NCBI GenBank assembly: GCA_029844215.1
Contig: CM056733.1
Span: 53,457,142 to 53,521,141 of the forward strand
Reading direction: 5' to 3'
Origin: Przewalskia tangutica
Lineage: Eukaryota > Streptophyta > Magnoliopsida > Solanales > Solanaceae
Length of the DNA: 64,000 nt
Shown here: in pieces, positions 33,897 through 45,789 of the stretch
How positions within the stretch are numbered: position 1 is the stretch's first letter
Layout of the letters: each line of letters opens with the position of its first letter
The notes under the pieces: model-generated
Databases searched by the model: none
The model's input: only the letters and a program-made list of their open reading frames with translations
Told to the model about the DNA's origin: nothing
Program-made: the position numbers and the translations under genes

Positions 33897-35310
33897 TGTC
33901 ACGTCCTTTTTCGACCGCGACACTCACTCCTGCTTGAATGGTTAGAAATAAAAACAATGCTAAAATAGGTGCTAAAATGCTAAAAGGATTGCTAAATGCT
34001 AAAGGGTTCGCGGAGTCGCCACCTAATTAGTTTGGGTGAATTAGGACACCTAAATGTCAACTAGATAAAGTTAACACTAACTCCATTTAATGGTCTGCTA
34101 AACCGTGCGAGATTCTGGGCAAGAGTTCTTTATTAATCTAGAGGGAAGAGGTTAGGCATCCTCTAAGATCCGCTAACTTGCGGTTGTCCGTTCAAACCTA
34201 GATTATTGTTATGCTAAGAGTGCAATGCATGTTTACAAGTATTTTATAAAAAAATGCATTTTTTATAAAGGATTTATAAGACCAATGATATAAAAATACA
34301 TATAAAGTTTAAATGTATGCATTTGTATTATTTATGAGAAAATGATGCGAAGTTGGTTTATTGACTAAATACATGTATTTACTTGCTAACTTAATCTTGA
34401 TTAACACAAGTATGGCATAATGCATAAAAATACTTAATTTTGCAATTGAGAAGGATCTATGCCTAAATTTCCTGAGTAGATATGCAAATTAAATTGTTAG
34501 GCAGAAGTTTAGGTGTGCATGATAAGCCTAGGAAAATTAACTTAATGAGAAGCAAATTTCTAGTATCAAATCACTTTCTAATAGCGACTTAAAGCTTAGG
34601 GTCCTACTAATGTAATGTTAGACAAATAATTTGCAACAAATAAATGGGGGCCAGGGAATCAATAATAATGACTCGAAGGAATGACGGTGTAATTCTGCCT
34701 GTGATTTTGGAATTTCCTATGCGAGCTGCGGCGATGAACATAGATGCAGGTCTTCATTTGAGGCAGCTCATGATGAGTCTCGTATTGAAACTCTTCGTTT
34801 GGCTCCGATGCATTTCATATAAAAATAAGAGAAGATAAGGATTAGTACATGTCCAAATTTGTTGAAATAATGAGTAAGCATTTAACATCACATATAATTT
34901 ACACTTAAGCATATATGTCGTGGTTATAATGTATGATCAGCAGGTTAAACAAGAGATAAACCAAATGGGCCGTACCCAACCTGTATGTAAGTCAGGGACA
35001 ACGAGAATAGAAATTTTAAGGGAGGGACTGGAGACAACCCTCCGCAACGTATTTAACAAATAGACTAACTAGAATACATATTTTAAAGACAAGCAATTTT
35101 ATCAATACGTAAACATACAATAATTCCCAGCCTATTGGAAATGGCTTTATTTTATTAATGCAACACAAAACGTTGAATTTCCTTTACATTTTCCTAACCC
35201 TGCATCAGTGTCGAGTTCGTAACTTCAAGTGATAGACAACAATTGGAGATGCACCACAATGACTTCTAACACTCATGATATCGACTTGAAGCAGTCAGGA
35301 GCATAATGAA
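33897..35310 (-). mobile_element. Element F, 5' LTR, left part
   Basis: It starts TGTCACGTCC and aligns with 27229-28645 of the other LTR until GCATAATGAA, where family 1 sequence (G) begins. The remainder should lie right of the window. Confidence 0.88.
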
Positions 35311-38238
35311 TCACACGACCAACCCGCCCGCGATCGTGCCCTACCCGACACTTACAGGTATACATCAGAGATAATCAGCGGAACATACATAAACTCAACA
35401 AGAAATAAATAACATGTTAGCCGATAAGACTACCTCCCTGGATATATATGAATATACATAAATCCAAAAGCAGATACCTTTTTTTTTCAAACCGACCCAC
35501 AAGATATGACTACAGACCTCTAAGAGTTTTGACATTACAACTGTGACGGGACAGGGCCCCGCCATACCCCTGAATGTACAACAACCGACAATACCAGAGA
35601 TCTGAACCAAGGACAAGCCTCCGAAATAATGGAGCTTCCCAACCAGCTGAACAGTGATCCTAAGAGTGAGGATCAGCAAGCTATGTACCTCAACCTGCGG
35701 CATGAACACAGCCCCCCGAAGGAGGTCAGTACAACAGGTACCAAGTATGTGAAACTGAAAGTACTGTAATGAAATCATAATAGTCTAAAATAAAGCTTGA
35801 GACATGTATGATAACCAAATTAACAGTACACTATGCCTTACTAACAATGAGTGTAATTAAGAGTAGACTTTACCATTAAAACAAATAGGAAGCTTACGAT
35901 CAAATTAGGGCCACCCGCCCGTCGTATCATTAAGCAATCCTACTCCTGGGACTATTTCACCCGCATAGGTCTTGTGGACCCGCAATGGAGAAATTTGCTC
36001 CGCATGTGACTATTTCACCCGCATAGGTCCAGTGGACCCTCAATGAGTACATACGCCGCACTCGCATCATGGGTAGCAAATCCATGGAATGTAACATGCA
36101 AATGACCCGGGGATTTTCCCCATAAAAAAATAATAATACACTAGCACCACCGGCTATCATGAACATCACAACATAAGCACCACTGACTTATCATAAATAT
36201 CATAAGAAAGTTAAGAAACCCCTTAACTTCTTATTAGACTTAATTAACATGCACTCTCATTTTATTTAAAATTAAGGCACTATCATGTCAGATAAAATGC
36301 GAGAGTTTAACCCAAGTACTACGTACTTCCGTTCCTTTAAAAAGAACCCTTTTTATATAAAAACCCCAAGATACTAACACCCGTAGTATCAAGGCACGTT
36401 TATTTTTCAAATAAAGTTACTACACTTTTAGAAATTCATTTCAAGGCTCGAAACCAAGTACTTCTACTTTCACAACCTAGGCAAGTCATGCCTATAACTC
36501 AAGTAGACACTCTCTTAACCTTCCACAAAGTCGTTATAACTAACTTCCCATAAAGCCGTTATAACTCTTTATGTTTTAGACAATTACATTCATTTGAAAC
36601 CAAGAGACTTATACTTTTAAAACCAAATAAAATATACTTTCAAAATACTTCAAGTCTCTTAACCTTAGAAATCAAGTAATCAATACTTTTCCAAATCAAG
36701 TATTCTATACTTTTCAAGTCAAGTATTCTATACTTTTAAAAGCCAAGTTACCTCACTTTTCGAAATCAAGGCAAAGGATACCAAAATGAAACCAAATTCA
36801 TTTTAAACATGTACGTCCACTGTACTATACATTTATAAAAATCATGCTCAAGAAGATAAGGAAAGTTCCACATACCTCTCCGGCCAAATCCATTTGCCAA
36901 GTTGAATACGCCGCGCGCAGAATGTCAACCTATAATGACCATAATATTCCTATCAACTTTTAGATTTCAACGTAGAATATTTCTAAGTATAAAGCTTCCT
37001 ATTCTACGAAAAATTGGGCAGCACTTCCTTTGTTTCTACGTACTTTTCCATCCCTTTCAAGGCCCGAAAATCAATAACCAAATGCCACATTTAAGGCTCA
37101 ACAATCAGTTATCAAAGGGGATTACACGCCTAGCCGGACGTGTAAAATTCTGCCCCACAATCAATATACAACTGTCCAATAATCCAAATCCATATTCGGC
37201 TACAATGTATCACAACAATATCAATTTCCTTTTTTAATTCATTTTCAATCCAAGTTGTTATTCTAACATGTTATATACCCTATAACAATTATAACAACTA
37301 TAAATCCTTTCTTCCTTAACATGCGACGATAGTAACTATCGACCAAATTGATTATAACATAAATGGCTAACATGCCCATTTTCGGTTTTTAACATGTCGA
37401 CATGATCCAAATATTTTCAAACTTCAATCTATATACCACATGCTCATTTATCAACCACTATAACATGAAATCTTCAATCACATTAAGAAGACGAAGATTT
37501 ACCTCAATAAGCCCTAATAATATCCAAGTGTAAAAGTCGATCATTATCAACTTTTAGCTCCTCTTCTTACGTTCCAATCCGCTCCAAGCAATCCTTAGAA
37601 GCTCATGAAGAACTCCTTTTCAAGTTCTAACCAAAACTATGAAGAACCCCCTTAGGGTTTCACGTTGCGACTAACGTAGAAACATAGTTTTTCTGGGGTT
37701 TTGTATTGAGATATCCTTAGAATACCTCTAGAGATCTTGGGTTTGAATATTGTGATTTATGGAGCAAGGTTGCAAATTTTTTCTCTTTTCTCTTCATGCT
37801 TGGCCGAGAGCAACATTGCACTAGCTCAAAGTTTTCTTGAATTTTTCTAAGTATGGAAATGGTCTTGCACTAGTATAGGATATATACTACAACCAAGGGC
37901 CTAGATTAAAACACTTGTGTGGATGAGATGTGGTCAACAATATCAAGCCAAGTGGCTTCTTGACCTTGTCTTATTTCCGCCCACAATGGGCATGTGGAGG
38001 TTGACACGTGTCGCCCTCCGGTTGGTCTAAAATATTTCATCTCCCAAAATTTCGATAAATTCTAAAAGTCTCAAATATCAAATTCGGGAACCCAATTCGC
38101 ATTAACGAACAATTTTCCTTCCCGAGGCTCGAAATCATATTCCGTAGGAAAAAGCAATCCTTCTTTCGTTTCAATCTTAAAGTCGTACTTTCTCCCGTAC
38201 GTTCTCTTAAACATGTCTTGGAATTACGGGGTGTAAAA
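35311..38238 (-). mobile_element. Element G, 3' LTR
   Basis: It is about 2.93 kb. The left terminus is corrupted (TCACACGACC for TGTCACGACC) and the right end reads GTGTAAAA for GTGTAACA. It has an A/G-type minisatellite at 35945-36060, a TATA-like ATATATA at 37880-37886 and an intact G-box palindrome at 38003-38012. Confidence 0.87.
37880..38012 (-). promoter_or_regulatory. U3 promoter core of the G LTR
   Basis: ATATATA box and GACACGTGTC about 115 bp upstream of it on the minus strand. This is the shortest spacing among the copies. Confidence 0.5.
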
Positions 38239-38274
38239 TGAACCCCCCCTTAGAAACATTCATCCCCGAATGTT
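38239..38274 (-). other. Polypurine tract and hairpin of element G
   Basis: Minus strand CTAAGGGGGGGTTCA precedes the LTR. The hairpin arm AACATTCA (38255-38262) has one mismatch to CGAATGTT (38267-38274). Confidence 0.8.
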
Positions 38275-38414
38275 CTTTCGAGGCTCCATCTAAACAAATA
38301 TCGGCATAGTCCCATTTGACTATAACCAACACAAATCAAGTATGCCACATATGGCCACAGTATAACACTTATGCATATACGTCAATCAAAAATCGACAAG
38401 TATGGAGACTGGAT

Positions 38415-38580
38415 TACCTGTAGGTGTAGGGAACAAGTGAGGATACTTTGTCAACATGTCCTCCTCCGCATCCCAAATCACCTTCTCCATGTTAATATTC
38501 CGCCGCAAGACCTTGACGGAAACCACGTCCTTAGTCCGTAATCGACTGACCTGGCGATCAAGTATCGCTATAGGACTCTA
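38415..38580 (-). pseudogene. Chromodomain at the Pol C-terminus (element G)
   Basis: The minus strand encodes ILDRQVSRLRTKDVVSVKVL followed by RRNINMEKVIWDAEEDMLTK and YPHLFPTP. This is the chromodomain tail of chromovirus integrase, with the VKVLW-type strand (here VKVLR) and the EKVIWDAEEDM helix start. Such domains steer insertion toward particular chromatin. The frame is open but is shifted relative to the GPY/F segment upstream. The LFPTP ending is typical of the clade. Confidence 0.85.
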
Positions 38581-38856
38581 CTCATACGATAATCCCCCTG
38601 TCACTCGGACATCACTAACTGGGAAAACTCTGGATGGATCTCTGATACTCTTCCGTAACATAGAAACATGGAAGACCGGATGTACTGCCTCCAAATCGGA
38701 TGACAGTGCTAACTCATAGGCAACCTGGCCTACTCTACGAACGATCTGATAAGGCCCAACGTACCTTGGGCTAAGTTTCCCCTTCTTTCCAAATCTCATC
38801 ACACCCTTCATGGGTGATACCTTCAAGAAGACCCAATCGTCAACCTGAAACTTCAA
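38578..38856 (-). pseudogene. Integrase C-terminal GPY/F domain (element G)
   Basis: A 92-residue frame begins MKFQVDDWVFLKVSPMKGVM and contains GKLSPRYVGPYQIVRRVG and HPVFHVSMLRKS, the hallmark GPY/F module of gypsy integrases, which binds DNA and helps multimerisation. It runs almost into the chromodomain, but a frame change lies between them near 38580. Sequence quality is good, so little decay has affected this part. Confidence 0.92.
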
Positions 38857-38959
38857 ATGTCAACGTCGATTATCTGCATAAGACTTCTGTCGACTCTGAG
38901 CTGCTAATAACTTCTCCTGGATAAGCTTCACCTTATCCACAGCCTATTGAATCAAGTCT

Positions 38960-39530
38960 GGGCCAACTAACTGAACCTCGCCAACATCGAACCATCCGAT
39001 CGGCGACCTTCACTTCCGCCCATACAAGGCCTCATAAGGCGCCATCCGAATATTGGAATGGTAGCTGCTATAATACGTAAACTCAACAAGAGGCAAATGA
39101 TCCTCCCAGCTACCCCTGAAAACAAAAACACTGGCCCACAACCTATCCTCAAGTGTTTGAATAACATGCCCTGCATGCCCGTCGATTTGAGGGTGAAATG
39201 CAACACTGAGACTCACCTGTGTCCCCAATCCCTTCTGGAAAAACCTCCAGAAGTTAGCCGTAAACTGGGCTCATCTGTCTGTCATAAATAAATGTAGGAA
39301 CCCCGTGAAGTCTCATAATCTTCCTGATATATAATATCGCATAATTCTCAGCCGAGTAGATAGTCCTGACCGGAAGAAAAATGGGTTGACCTCGTCGGCC
39401 TGTCTACTATGACCCACAAGGAGTCACATTACCTCTGAGTACGATACAACCCTCTAACAAAATCCATATTAATCACCTCCCACCTACCAAGTCGGGATCT
39501 CAATCGTCGATAAAAGCCCACTGGGCTTCT
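38960..39530 (-). pseudogene. Integrase catalytic core, broken (element G)
   Basis: Core pieces are spread over frames. 39228-39010 reads VAFHPQIDGHAGHVIQTLED and later MAPYEALYGRK. In the normal motif a Glu, the third DDE catalytic residue, stands in DGQ-S-E-R, and here that position is Gly (codon GGG). The Asp-containing front half (39250-39500) is interrupted by stops and indels. The enzyme is therefore dead for at least two reasons. The neighbours are the zinc domain at 39535 and the GPY/F domain at 38856. Confidence 0.85.
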
Positions 39531-39534
39531 GGTG

Positions 39535-40161
39535 CTAAATCTTGACCTGCTGACAATTAGGACACTGAGCAACGAACCCTGCTATGTCCCTCTTCAGGCC
39601 ATCCCACCAACACATACATCTGAGGTTGACTCCGGATGAATAAAGTAACGAGCACCGTATGCCTCCTCTAAAACCTGCTGACAAGGTCCTGTTAGCATCA
39701 GGTACACACCACCTGCCCTCGTATCCTAGCACCCCATCAGGTGCTATCTCATACCGGCTCTTCTCCTCTCGGAGAGCCGTATCTCGATCCCGTACTAAAA
39801 ATGGATCCTTATACTGTCTCCTCTTCACCTCCTCGACGAGGGAAGACTCGTCAACCTCTCGGATCCGAACTCCAATATCATCAGAGACAAACAACCGAAC
39901 CCCTCGGCTCGCTAGCTGATGAATCTCACGGGCCATGTCCTGTCTGTCTAGCTGTCCATCTGACAGACTACCCATAGATCTATGACTAAGAGCATCCGCA
40001 GCCATATTGGCTTTCCCTGGGTGGTATAGGGTATCAACATCACAATCCTTGAGTAACTCTAACCACCGCTCGCCGCAATTTCACCGCCTGCGTCAAGATA
40101 TCTGAGGCTCTTGTGGTCTGCATAAATATCCATATGGACTCCATAAGTAATGCCTCCCATA
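39535..40161 (-). pseudogene. RNase H end and integrase zinc domain (element G)
   Basis: An open frame at 40005-39535 starts inside the end of RNase H (MAADALSHRSMGSL), passes the connecting segment (EVKRRQYKDPFLVRDRDTAL) and reaches the integrase zinc domain. There CPNCQQVKI is present but the two His of HHCC are not visible, apparently lost through a frameshift. Upstream (40150-40006) the RNase H sequence continues (DCDVDTLYHPGKAN) and is cut at 40161 by element H. RNase H would remove the RNA template during cDNA synthesis. Confidence 0.88.
40157..40161. repeat. Probable left target duplication of H
   Basis: CCATA precedes the LTR start at 40162. The partner lies outside the window. Confidence 0.5.
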
Positions 40162-40907
40162 TGTCACGACCCGACCCCGGGCCCGCGACTGATTCCCTAC
40201 CTGGGCACCCTTACAGGTATACATCAGAGATAATCAGCGGAACATACATGAAACTATAAAATAAAACAACAGAAGTAAAACAACAAGTTAGCCGATAGGG
40301 CTACCTTCCTGGACATATAATATACAACCAAGCGGTTGCCTTTCCTTTACAAATCGACCCACAATACGTGACTACAGCACTCTAAGAGTTTTAACATAAC
40401 AATCGTGGCGGGACAGGCCCCGCCATACCCTGAATATACATGAATCTACAACCTCGGGGAAACTGCATTCAAGAGATAAGCCTCCGAGCAAATGGAGCGT
40501 TTTCCAAAATCAACCGAGATCCTAAGAGCAAGGATCACCAACCTGGTACCTAAAACTCGCGGCATGAACGCAGCCCGAAGGGGTCGATAACAAAAATTTA
40601 ATATGGAATGAAATAACGTCAAGAAACAGATCATAACTGTACAAAAGAATGACAGAGACAAGTATAAAAAGTACATACCAGATCCTGCCGTGTCATTACC
40701 ACTTATGAACTTAATTTCACATCAATATCTTTTCCCATTTTCAATAAAGGTTATAGCCACATTCTTACGCACATGATTAGGAAAAATCATTAAGTTCATT
40801 TATATATAACTTACTTATCTTTCATAAGTATAATCCGACCCTTTAAGGAGGGCGCATATACTACCCGGCCCAATCTGGGACGCGATCAAGTCACACAAAT
40901 ATCAAAG

Positions 40908-41400
40908 CGTGTCCGTGGAATCCCCCATCACTGCCGACAGCTATAAGTGTAAATTATAACTATGTGACGCGCCCGTGGCATCCCACCTCACTGTCGGCGT
41001 ACACATATACAACACATATATATATCTCCTGCCCGTGGAATCCCACATCACTGCCGACAACTATAAGTGTAAAATATAACCATGTGACGCGCCCGTGGCA
41101 TCCCACCTCACCGCTTGCTGCATACATACACAACATATATATATATATCTCCTGCCCGTGGAATCCCACATCACTGCCGACAACTATAAGTGTAAAATAT
41201 AACCATGTGACGCGCCCGTGGCATCCCACCTCACTGTCGGCGTACACATACACAACACATATATATATATCTCCTGCCCGTGGAATCCCACATCACTGCC
41301 GACAACTATAAGTGTAAAATATAACCATGTGACGCGCCCGTGGCATCCCACCTCATTTTCGGCGTACACATACACAACATATATATATATATATAACGCG
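40908..41400. repeat. 122-bp LTR minisatellite (H type), first LTR
   Basis: Four units each contain CCCGTGGAATCCCACATCAC, CTATAAGTGTAAAATATAAC, TGTGACGCGCCCGTGGCATC and a (TA)n run before CTCCTG. Starts at 41031, 41154 and 41276 give periods of 123 and 122. Matching arrays are at 55725-56215 and 61355-61845. Long open frames on both strands here are repeat shadows. Confidence 0.93.
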
Positions 41401-41795
41401 GCCGCATGCCCCGGAATCCCACATCGTATAAGCATGGCCATAACGCGTGCCTCGGCATCCTCATCGTGAGTGCGCAGTCTTCACGGGAGCTATCCCATGG
41501 AGTAATAATATATCATGCCCCCGGAATCCCTTATCGTGGGTACATGTCTTTATGGGGAGCTAGCCCATGGAGTTAAATATAACATGGTCGCATGCCCCGG
41601 AATCCCACATCGTATAAGCATGGTCATGGAGTAATAAAACACGCGAGCATCTAACCCGCATCCTGGCTGCATGCCCCAGCATCCCTCATCGTATAAGCAT
41701 GGCCAAGATCAATCACAATGGAAGCATACCCGTGGAATCCCCCGTCACTGTCGGTACGTCCAATAAAATGTCCGGGCATCTAACCCGCATCCTGG

Positions 41796-41800
41796 TCACA
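41796..41800. repeat. Target site duplication of I, left copy
   Basis: TCACA, repeated at 50927-50931. The uninterrupted site, CCTGGTCACATGCCCC, is seen at 62367-62382. Confidence 0.95.
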
Positions 41801-42596
41801 TGTCACGACCCGACCTCGATCGCGATCGTGCCCTACCGGCACCCTGCAGTAAACATCGAGAGAAAATCAGCGGAACATACATGAAACTTATAAATAAAAC
41901 ATCGGAGTAAAACAACAGTTAGCCGATAGGCTACCTTCCAACATATATAAATACAACCGGCAGCTTGCCTCATTTCTTTTACAAACCGACCCACAATATG
42001 TGACTACAGCACTCTAAGAGTTTTAACATAACCATCGTGGCGGACAGGCCCCGCCATACCTCAATATACATGAATCTACTACCTCGGGAAAACCGTGCAA
42101 GAGCTAAGCCTCCGGAGCGGATGGAGCTTTCTCAAAATCAACCGAGATCCTAAGAGCAAGGATCACCAACCTGTACCTAAAACTGCGGGCATTGAACGCA
42201 GCCCCGACAACAAAACCGAAATATGGAACAGAAATAACGTGAAAGAAATGATCATAATCATACAAAAGAATGACAAGGACAAGTATAAAAATACATACAG
42301 ATCCTGCCGTGTCATTACCACTTATGAACTTAATTTCACATCAATATCTTTTCCATTCCATTAAGAGTTATAGCCATATCTTACGTACTTACTTAGGAGA
42401 AGTCATTAAGTTCATTTCTATCTAACTTACTTATCTTTCATAACATAGTCCGCCCACTACGGAGGACACATATACTACCCTACCAAACTGGGACGCGATC
42501 AAGTCACACCAATATCAAAGCATGCCCGTGGAATCCCCATCATCACCGACGACTAAAAGTGTAAAACATAACCATGGGTCTCACGCCATAATATCA

Positions 42597-42905
42597 ATCA
42601 AAACAGTGGTATAACGCTCGGGCTTGCCTCATTTATACTCTTACCCCGGAGAAGGTGGTAAGCGGGGTATAACGCCTCGGGCTTGCCCTCATTTATACTC
42701 TTACCCCGGAGAAGGTGGTATAACGTCTTGGGGCTTGCCTCATTTATACTCTTACCCTATCTCGACCGGTCACAAACAACACATAAAGCGTGGTACAGGC
42801 TCGGGGTTTACCCCTCACTTATACTCTTACCCGGAGAAGGTGGTATAACGCCTGGGCTTGCCCCTCATTTATACTCTTACCATATCTCGACCGACCATCA
42901 AACAA
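42597..42905. repeat. 53-bp LTR minisatellite in the I 3' LTR
   Basis: Five to six units contain GGTATAACGTCTTGGGGCTT, GCC(CC)TCATTTATACTCTTA and CCCGGAGAAGGTG. Two units carry the TATCTCGACCGG variant. The same array lies at 47768-48070 and, inverted, in D at 720-1005. Confidence 0.88.
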
Positions 42906-44569
42906 GACATAAGCACTACCATGTCTTTTATAAAATCCGGGAATTTAACCCAATTGCTACAAATAACTGAAGCATACCCGAGGAATCCCACAACAATGTC
43001 TGTACGTCCAAGTAACTTATAACAATACAGCCGGCCCTCCAACCGAGAGTCGCGGCAACGTAATAAAACATAATACTGCACTCAAAGGCTATCACCAGCA
43101 CCTATAGGCTAAATCTAAATTAACCAAGCCAAAGTACTACGTACGTACATTCTTTTCAAAAGACTCCTTTCCAAATAAAACTTCCCCGATACTAACCACC
43201 GTAGTATCAAGTCCTATCCACTTTTCAAGACAAGTCACAATACCTTTTTAGAAATACAATTACCGGCTTCTAAATCAAGTGACTTCTTTATTAAAAACCT
43301 TAAGCAATTGGTACCTTTAAACCAATTTGCCCTTACCTAATACAAGTTATTCCTTTGATTACTTTACTAGAGAAAACCATTCTCTTAATCTTCCATAAAG
43401 CCGTTATAACCAACTTCCCATAAAGCCGTTATAATCCTTTATGGTTTTAGACAAACTCATTCCTTTTATAACTAAGAGATTTATACTTTCAAATCAAATC
43501 TCTTAACTTTCAAAAATACTTCAAGTCTCTTAACTTTTAAGAAAACAAGTTTCAAAGTCTTAAAAGCTTCATACGTAAACTCTTTTAAAATTTGTAACAA
43601 ATCTTTGGTGCGTCGTGAATAAGTTATACTTATTTATAACGATCTTATTCAAGTAGCCATGATCTAGAAAATGTAATACAATTTTGTCTTATCTTAGCTT
43701 CTATGCAGATGGAGGATTTCTACTTGTTTTAACATAATGGATTGTCATTACATTTTCCTTTATTAACGCTGCAGTGGCTTGTTCGATACTTATTCTCATT
43801 TGTGCCGTAAATTAGCCAAATCAACTCGACTTTTTATTATAAAACCCTAGGCAATTGATGCCAGAAATCAAGTTGCCTTTTTACATAGTCAAGTCATTTA
43901 TCTTTCCATAAGGCAAATATAACTAACTTCCCATAAAGCCGTTATATTCACTTTATGCCTTAGCCATAAACAATTTCCTATCCAAGGGACTTATACGTTT
44001 AAAACGGAACAAGTATCACATACTTTAAAACTCTTCAAGTCTCTTAACTTAAAATCAACTTAAGACATCCTTACTATTTTCAAAGAAGTGAGTTAATCTC
44101 CTAACCCACCCGACTTGGCATTACATAAAACAAGTAAAGAATATCATAGTTCAGACGCTCACCGTACTACATACGTGCAACTAGTCATGCTCAAAAGATA
44201 GGAAAGTTCTACATAGAGTAAATCACATAACTACCTCTTAACTTCTAAGAGTAGAAGGAAACATGAAATGATACCACAAGTATATTCCATACATAGGATC
44301 ATGCCAAAGGAAGGAAGAGGTTCACATACCTCGCGACGATTGTCGACAAGTAGCAAAATGCTCCAAAGTACTTCAACCTTGATAGCTATTCCACTCTCCA
44401 AGTAGGATACGCTATACTTAGTACTTCAACCTATAATGGTCACAATACGTCCATTAACCTCTTACTTTAAACGTAGAATATCCTAAGTGCCAAGTCACTA
44501 AATTCTACGGAAAATCGGACAAAGACCTCCTTTGTTTCTACTCACTTTGCCACCTTTTTCAAGGTCGAT

Positions 44570-44700
44570 TATAATAACCAAACAGCCCCAATTGGCTCAC
44601 AATTAAATAGAAGATAGTCCAATACAAATGGCTAACTAAACAGCCCCAATTGGCTCACAATTAAATAGAAGATAGTCCAATACAAATGACTAACCAACTA
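44570..44700. repeat. 56-bp direct duplication in the I LTR
   Basis: AACAGCCCCAATTGGCTCAC followed by AATTAAATAGAAGATAGTCC and AATACAAATG occurs twice in a row here and again twice at 49750-49862. H LTRs lack it, so it marks the I subfamily. Confidence 0.88.
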
Positions 44701-45406
44701 CTACAAACTACAAGTCCAAAATCGGCCACCTTGAGTTCAACCAAACTAATTCTTATCCAATTTCCATTTCAATCCAAATTGGTAGCATAATAAGATATCA
44801 AGTCGCATTTGGTTATTACTACCATAAGCTTCAAGTCAATAACATGCGACGATTCTAACAACGATCAAATTGTAATCCAACTTAACATGGCCTACATTTC
44901 ATTTCGAATTTCCAAGGCTAAAATCGATCCATAATCATTATAAACTTCTACACATATACTACATACTAGCAACATGTAAAGCTAACAACATAATAAATAA
45001 TCTTGTAACACTTCAAAGAACAAGATTATACCTCAACGAATCTTAATCCAATTCCAATCCGAAGACGCTCCTTAGTAGTTTAGAACCTCTCCAAGACACT
45101 TCAAACCGTTTGTTGAGACCCTTAGAACCATACCAACAACTTTCCTTCAATCTTCCAATCCAAAACCTAGAAAGCCACTAGGTTTTCACTTTGCGACTAA
45201 TACGAAAAACTCTCTTTTTCCGGGATTTTTCTATTGAGATATACTTACATAACACTCATGAACCTTGGTTTAAAGTGTGGGGTTTATTGGACAAGAAACA
45301 CAATTTTTTTTCTTTTCATGGGACATGAAGCCGAGAGCTTCATAGTTGCTCATCCAAATTTTCTTCAATTTCTCTAAGTGTTGGACTATGTATCACTACT
45401 AGTAGT

Positions 45407-45615
45407 ATTATAAAGCACATTGGAGGGTCATGATACAAACATTTGGGTGGCTAGGATAAGGTCTTCATAATATCAAGACTAGTTGTCTCCTTTGACTTAG
45501 TCAACATTGTCAAGCTACACTTGCAAGACTTGTTCATCCAAGACTTATGGTAAATGACCATTATGGACATGTCTAAATTCGACCAAGGCATTACTAAGGG
45601 GGGGTGACACGTGTC
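45407..45615 (-). promoter_or_regulatory. U3 promoter core of the I 3' LTR
   Basis: TATA-like TTTATAAT (plus-strand ATTATAAA, 45407-45414) beside ACTACTAGTAGT, and G-box palindrome GACACGTGTC at 45606-45615. Confidence 0.55.
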
Positions 45616-45753
45616 GCCCTCCCATTCGTCACAATAGTACGTTTTCTCGACAATTTCATAATTCCGATAAAAATTTTGCAAGTCTCAATTCTTAACACTT
45701 TAGAGTTCTTACGTACGTTCTTAAAACACGTCCTGTAAATACGGGGTGTAACA

Positions 45754-45789
45754 TTCTTCCCCCCTTAGAAACATTCGTCCCCGAATGTT
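45754..45789 (-). other. Polypurine tract and hairpin of element I
   Basis: Minus strand CTAAGGGGGGAAGAA next to the LTR start. Perfect hairpin arms AACATTCG (45770-45777) and CGAATGTT (45782-45789). Confidence 0.88.

Larger units (their letters stand above)
27229..35310 (-). mobile_element. Element F, Tat/Ogre-like non-autonomous element (family 2)
   Basis: The first LTR (27229-30245, 3017 bp) and the second (33897-35310, interrupted by G) flank a 3.65-kb internal region. On the minus strand the order is PBS (33873-33892), leader (to 33079), short gag-like frame (33078-32758), three 100-bp repeats (32595-32302), a 41-bp tandem array (31950-31010), hairpin repeats (30535-30381) and the polypurine tract beside 30246. 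There is no protease, RT, RNase H or integrase. It is inserted in copia DNA. Variable tandem repeats before the 3' LTR are a known habit of Tat/Ogre elements. Confidence 0.85.
35311..40161 (-). mobile_element. Element G, Ty3/gypsy chromovirus with pol (family 1), partial
   Basis: The 3' LTR (35311-38238), polypurine tract and the last third of pol are present: chromodomain, integrase and the end of RNase H. RNase H is interrupted at 40161 by tandem element H. RT, protease, gag and the 5' LTR should continue right of the window. It is the only copy here that keeps a chromodomain, which places family 1 among chromoviruses, probably the Tekay/Del clade judging from the long LTRs. Confidence 0.9.
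40162..41800 (-). mobile_element. H, first LTR, left part
   Basis: It runs from TGTCACGACCCGACC to the insertion site of I (TCACA, 41796-41800). It holds the 122-bp minisatellite and several CATGCCCCGGAATCCCACAT units (41400-41800). Confidence 0.9.

Noticed and set aside
33585..33923. 112-codon minus-strand open frame at the start of F
   Set aside because: Begins inside the LTR and runs through the PBS into the leader, so it cannot be a normal product of the element transcript.
40960..41469. Open frames of 85-115 codons on both strands, repeated at 55778-56285 and 61410-61902
   Set aside because: Products of the 122-bp minisatellite with its (TA)n runs. The frames mirror each other on opposite strands.
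41801..43100. Reading the first 1.3 kb of the I LTR as a distinct, highly diverged subfamily
   Set aside because: The rest of the LTR is nearly identical to its partner, and the differences are concentrated at CTG/CAG/CCGG sites. An artefact is more likely.
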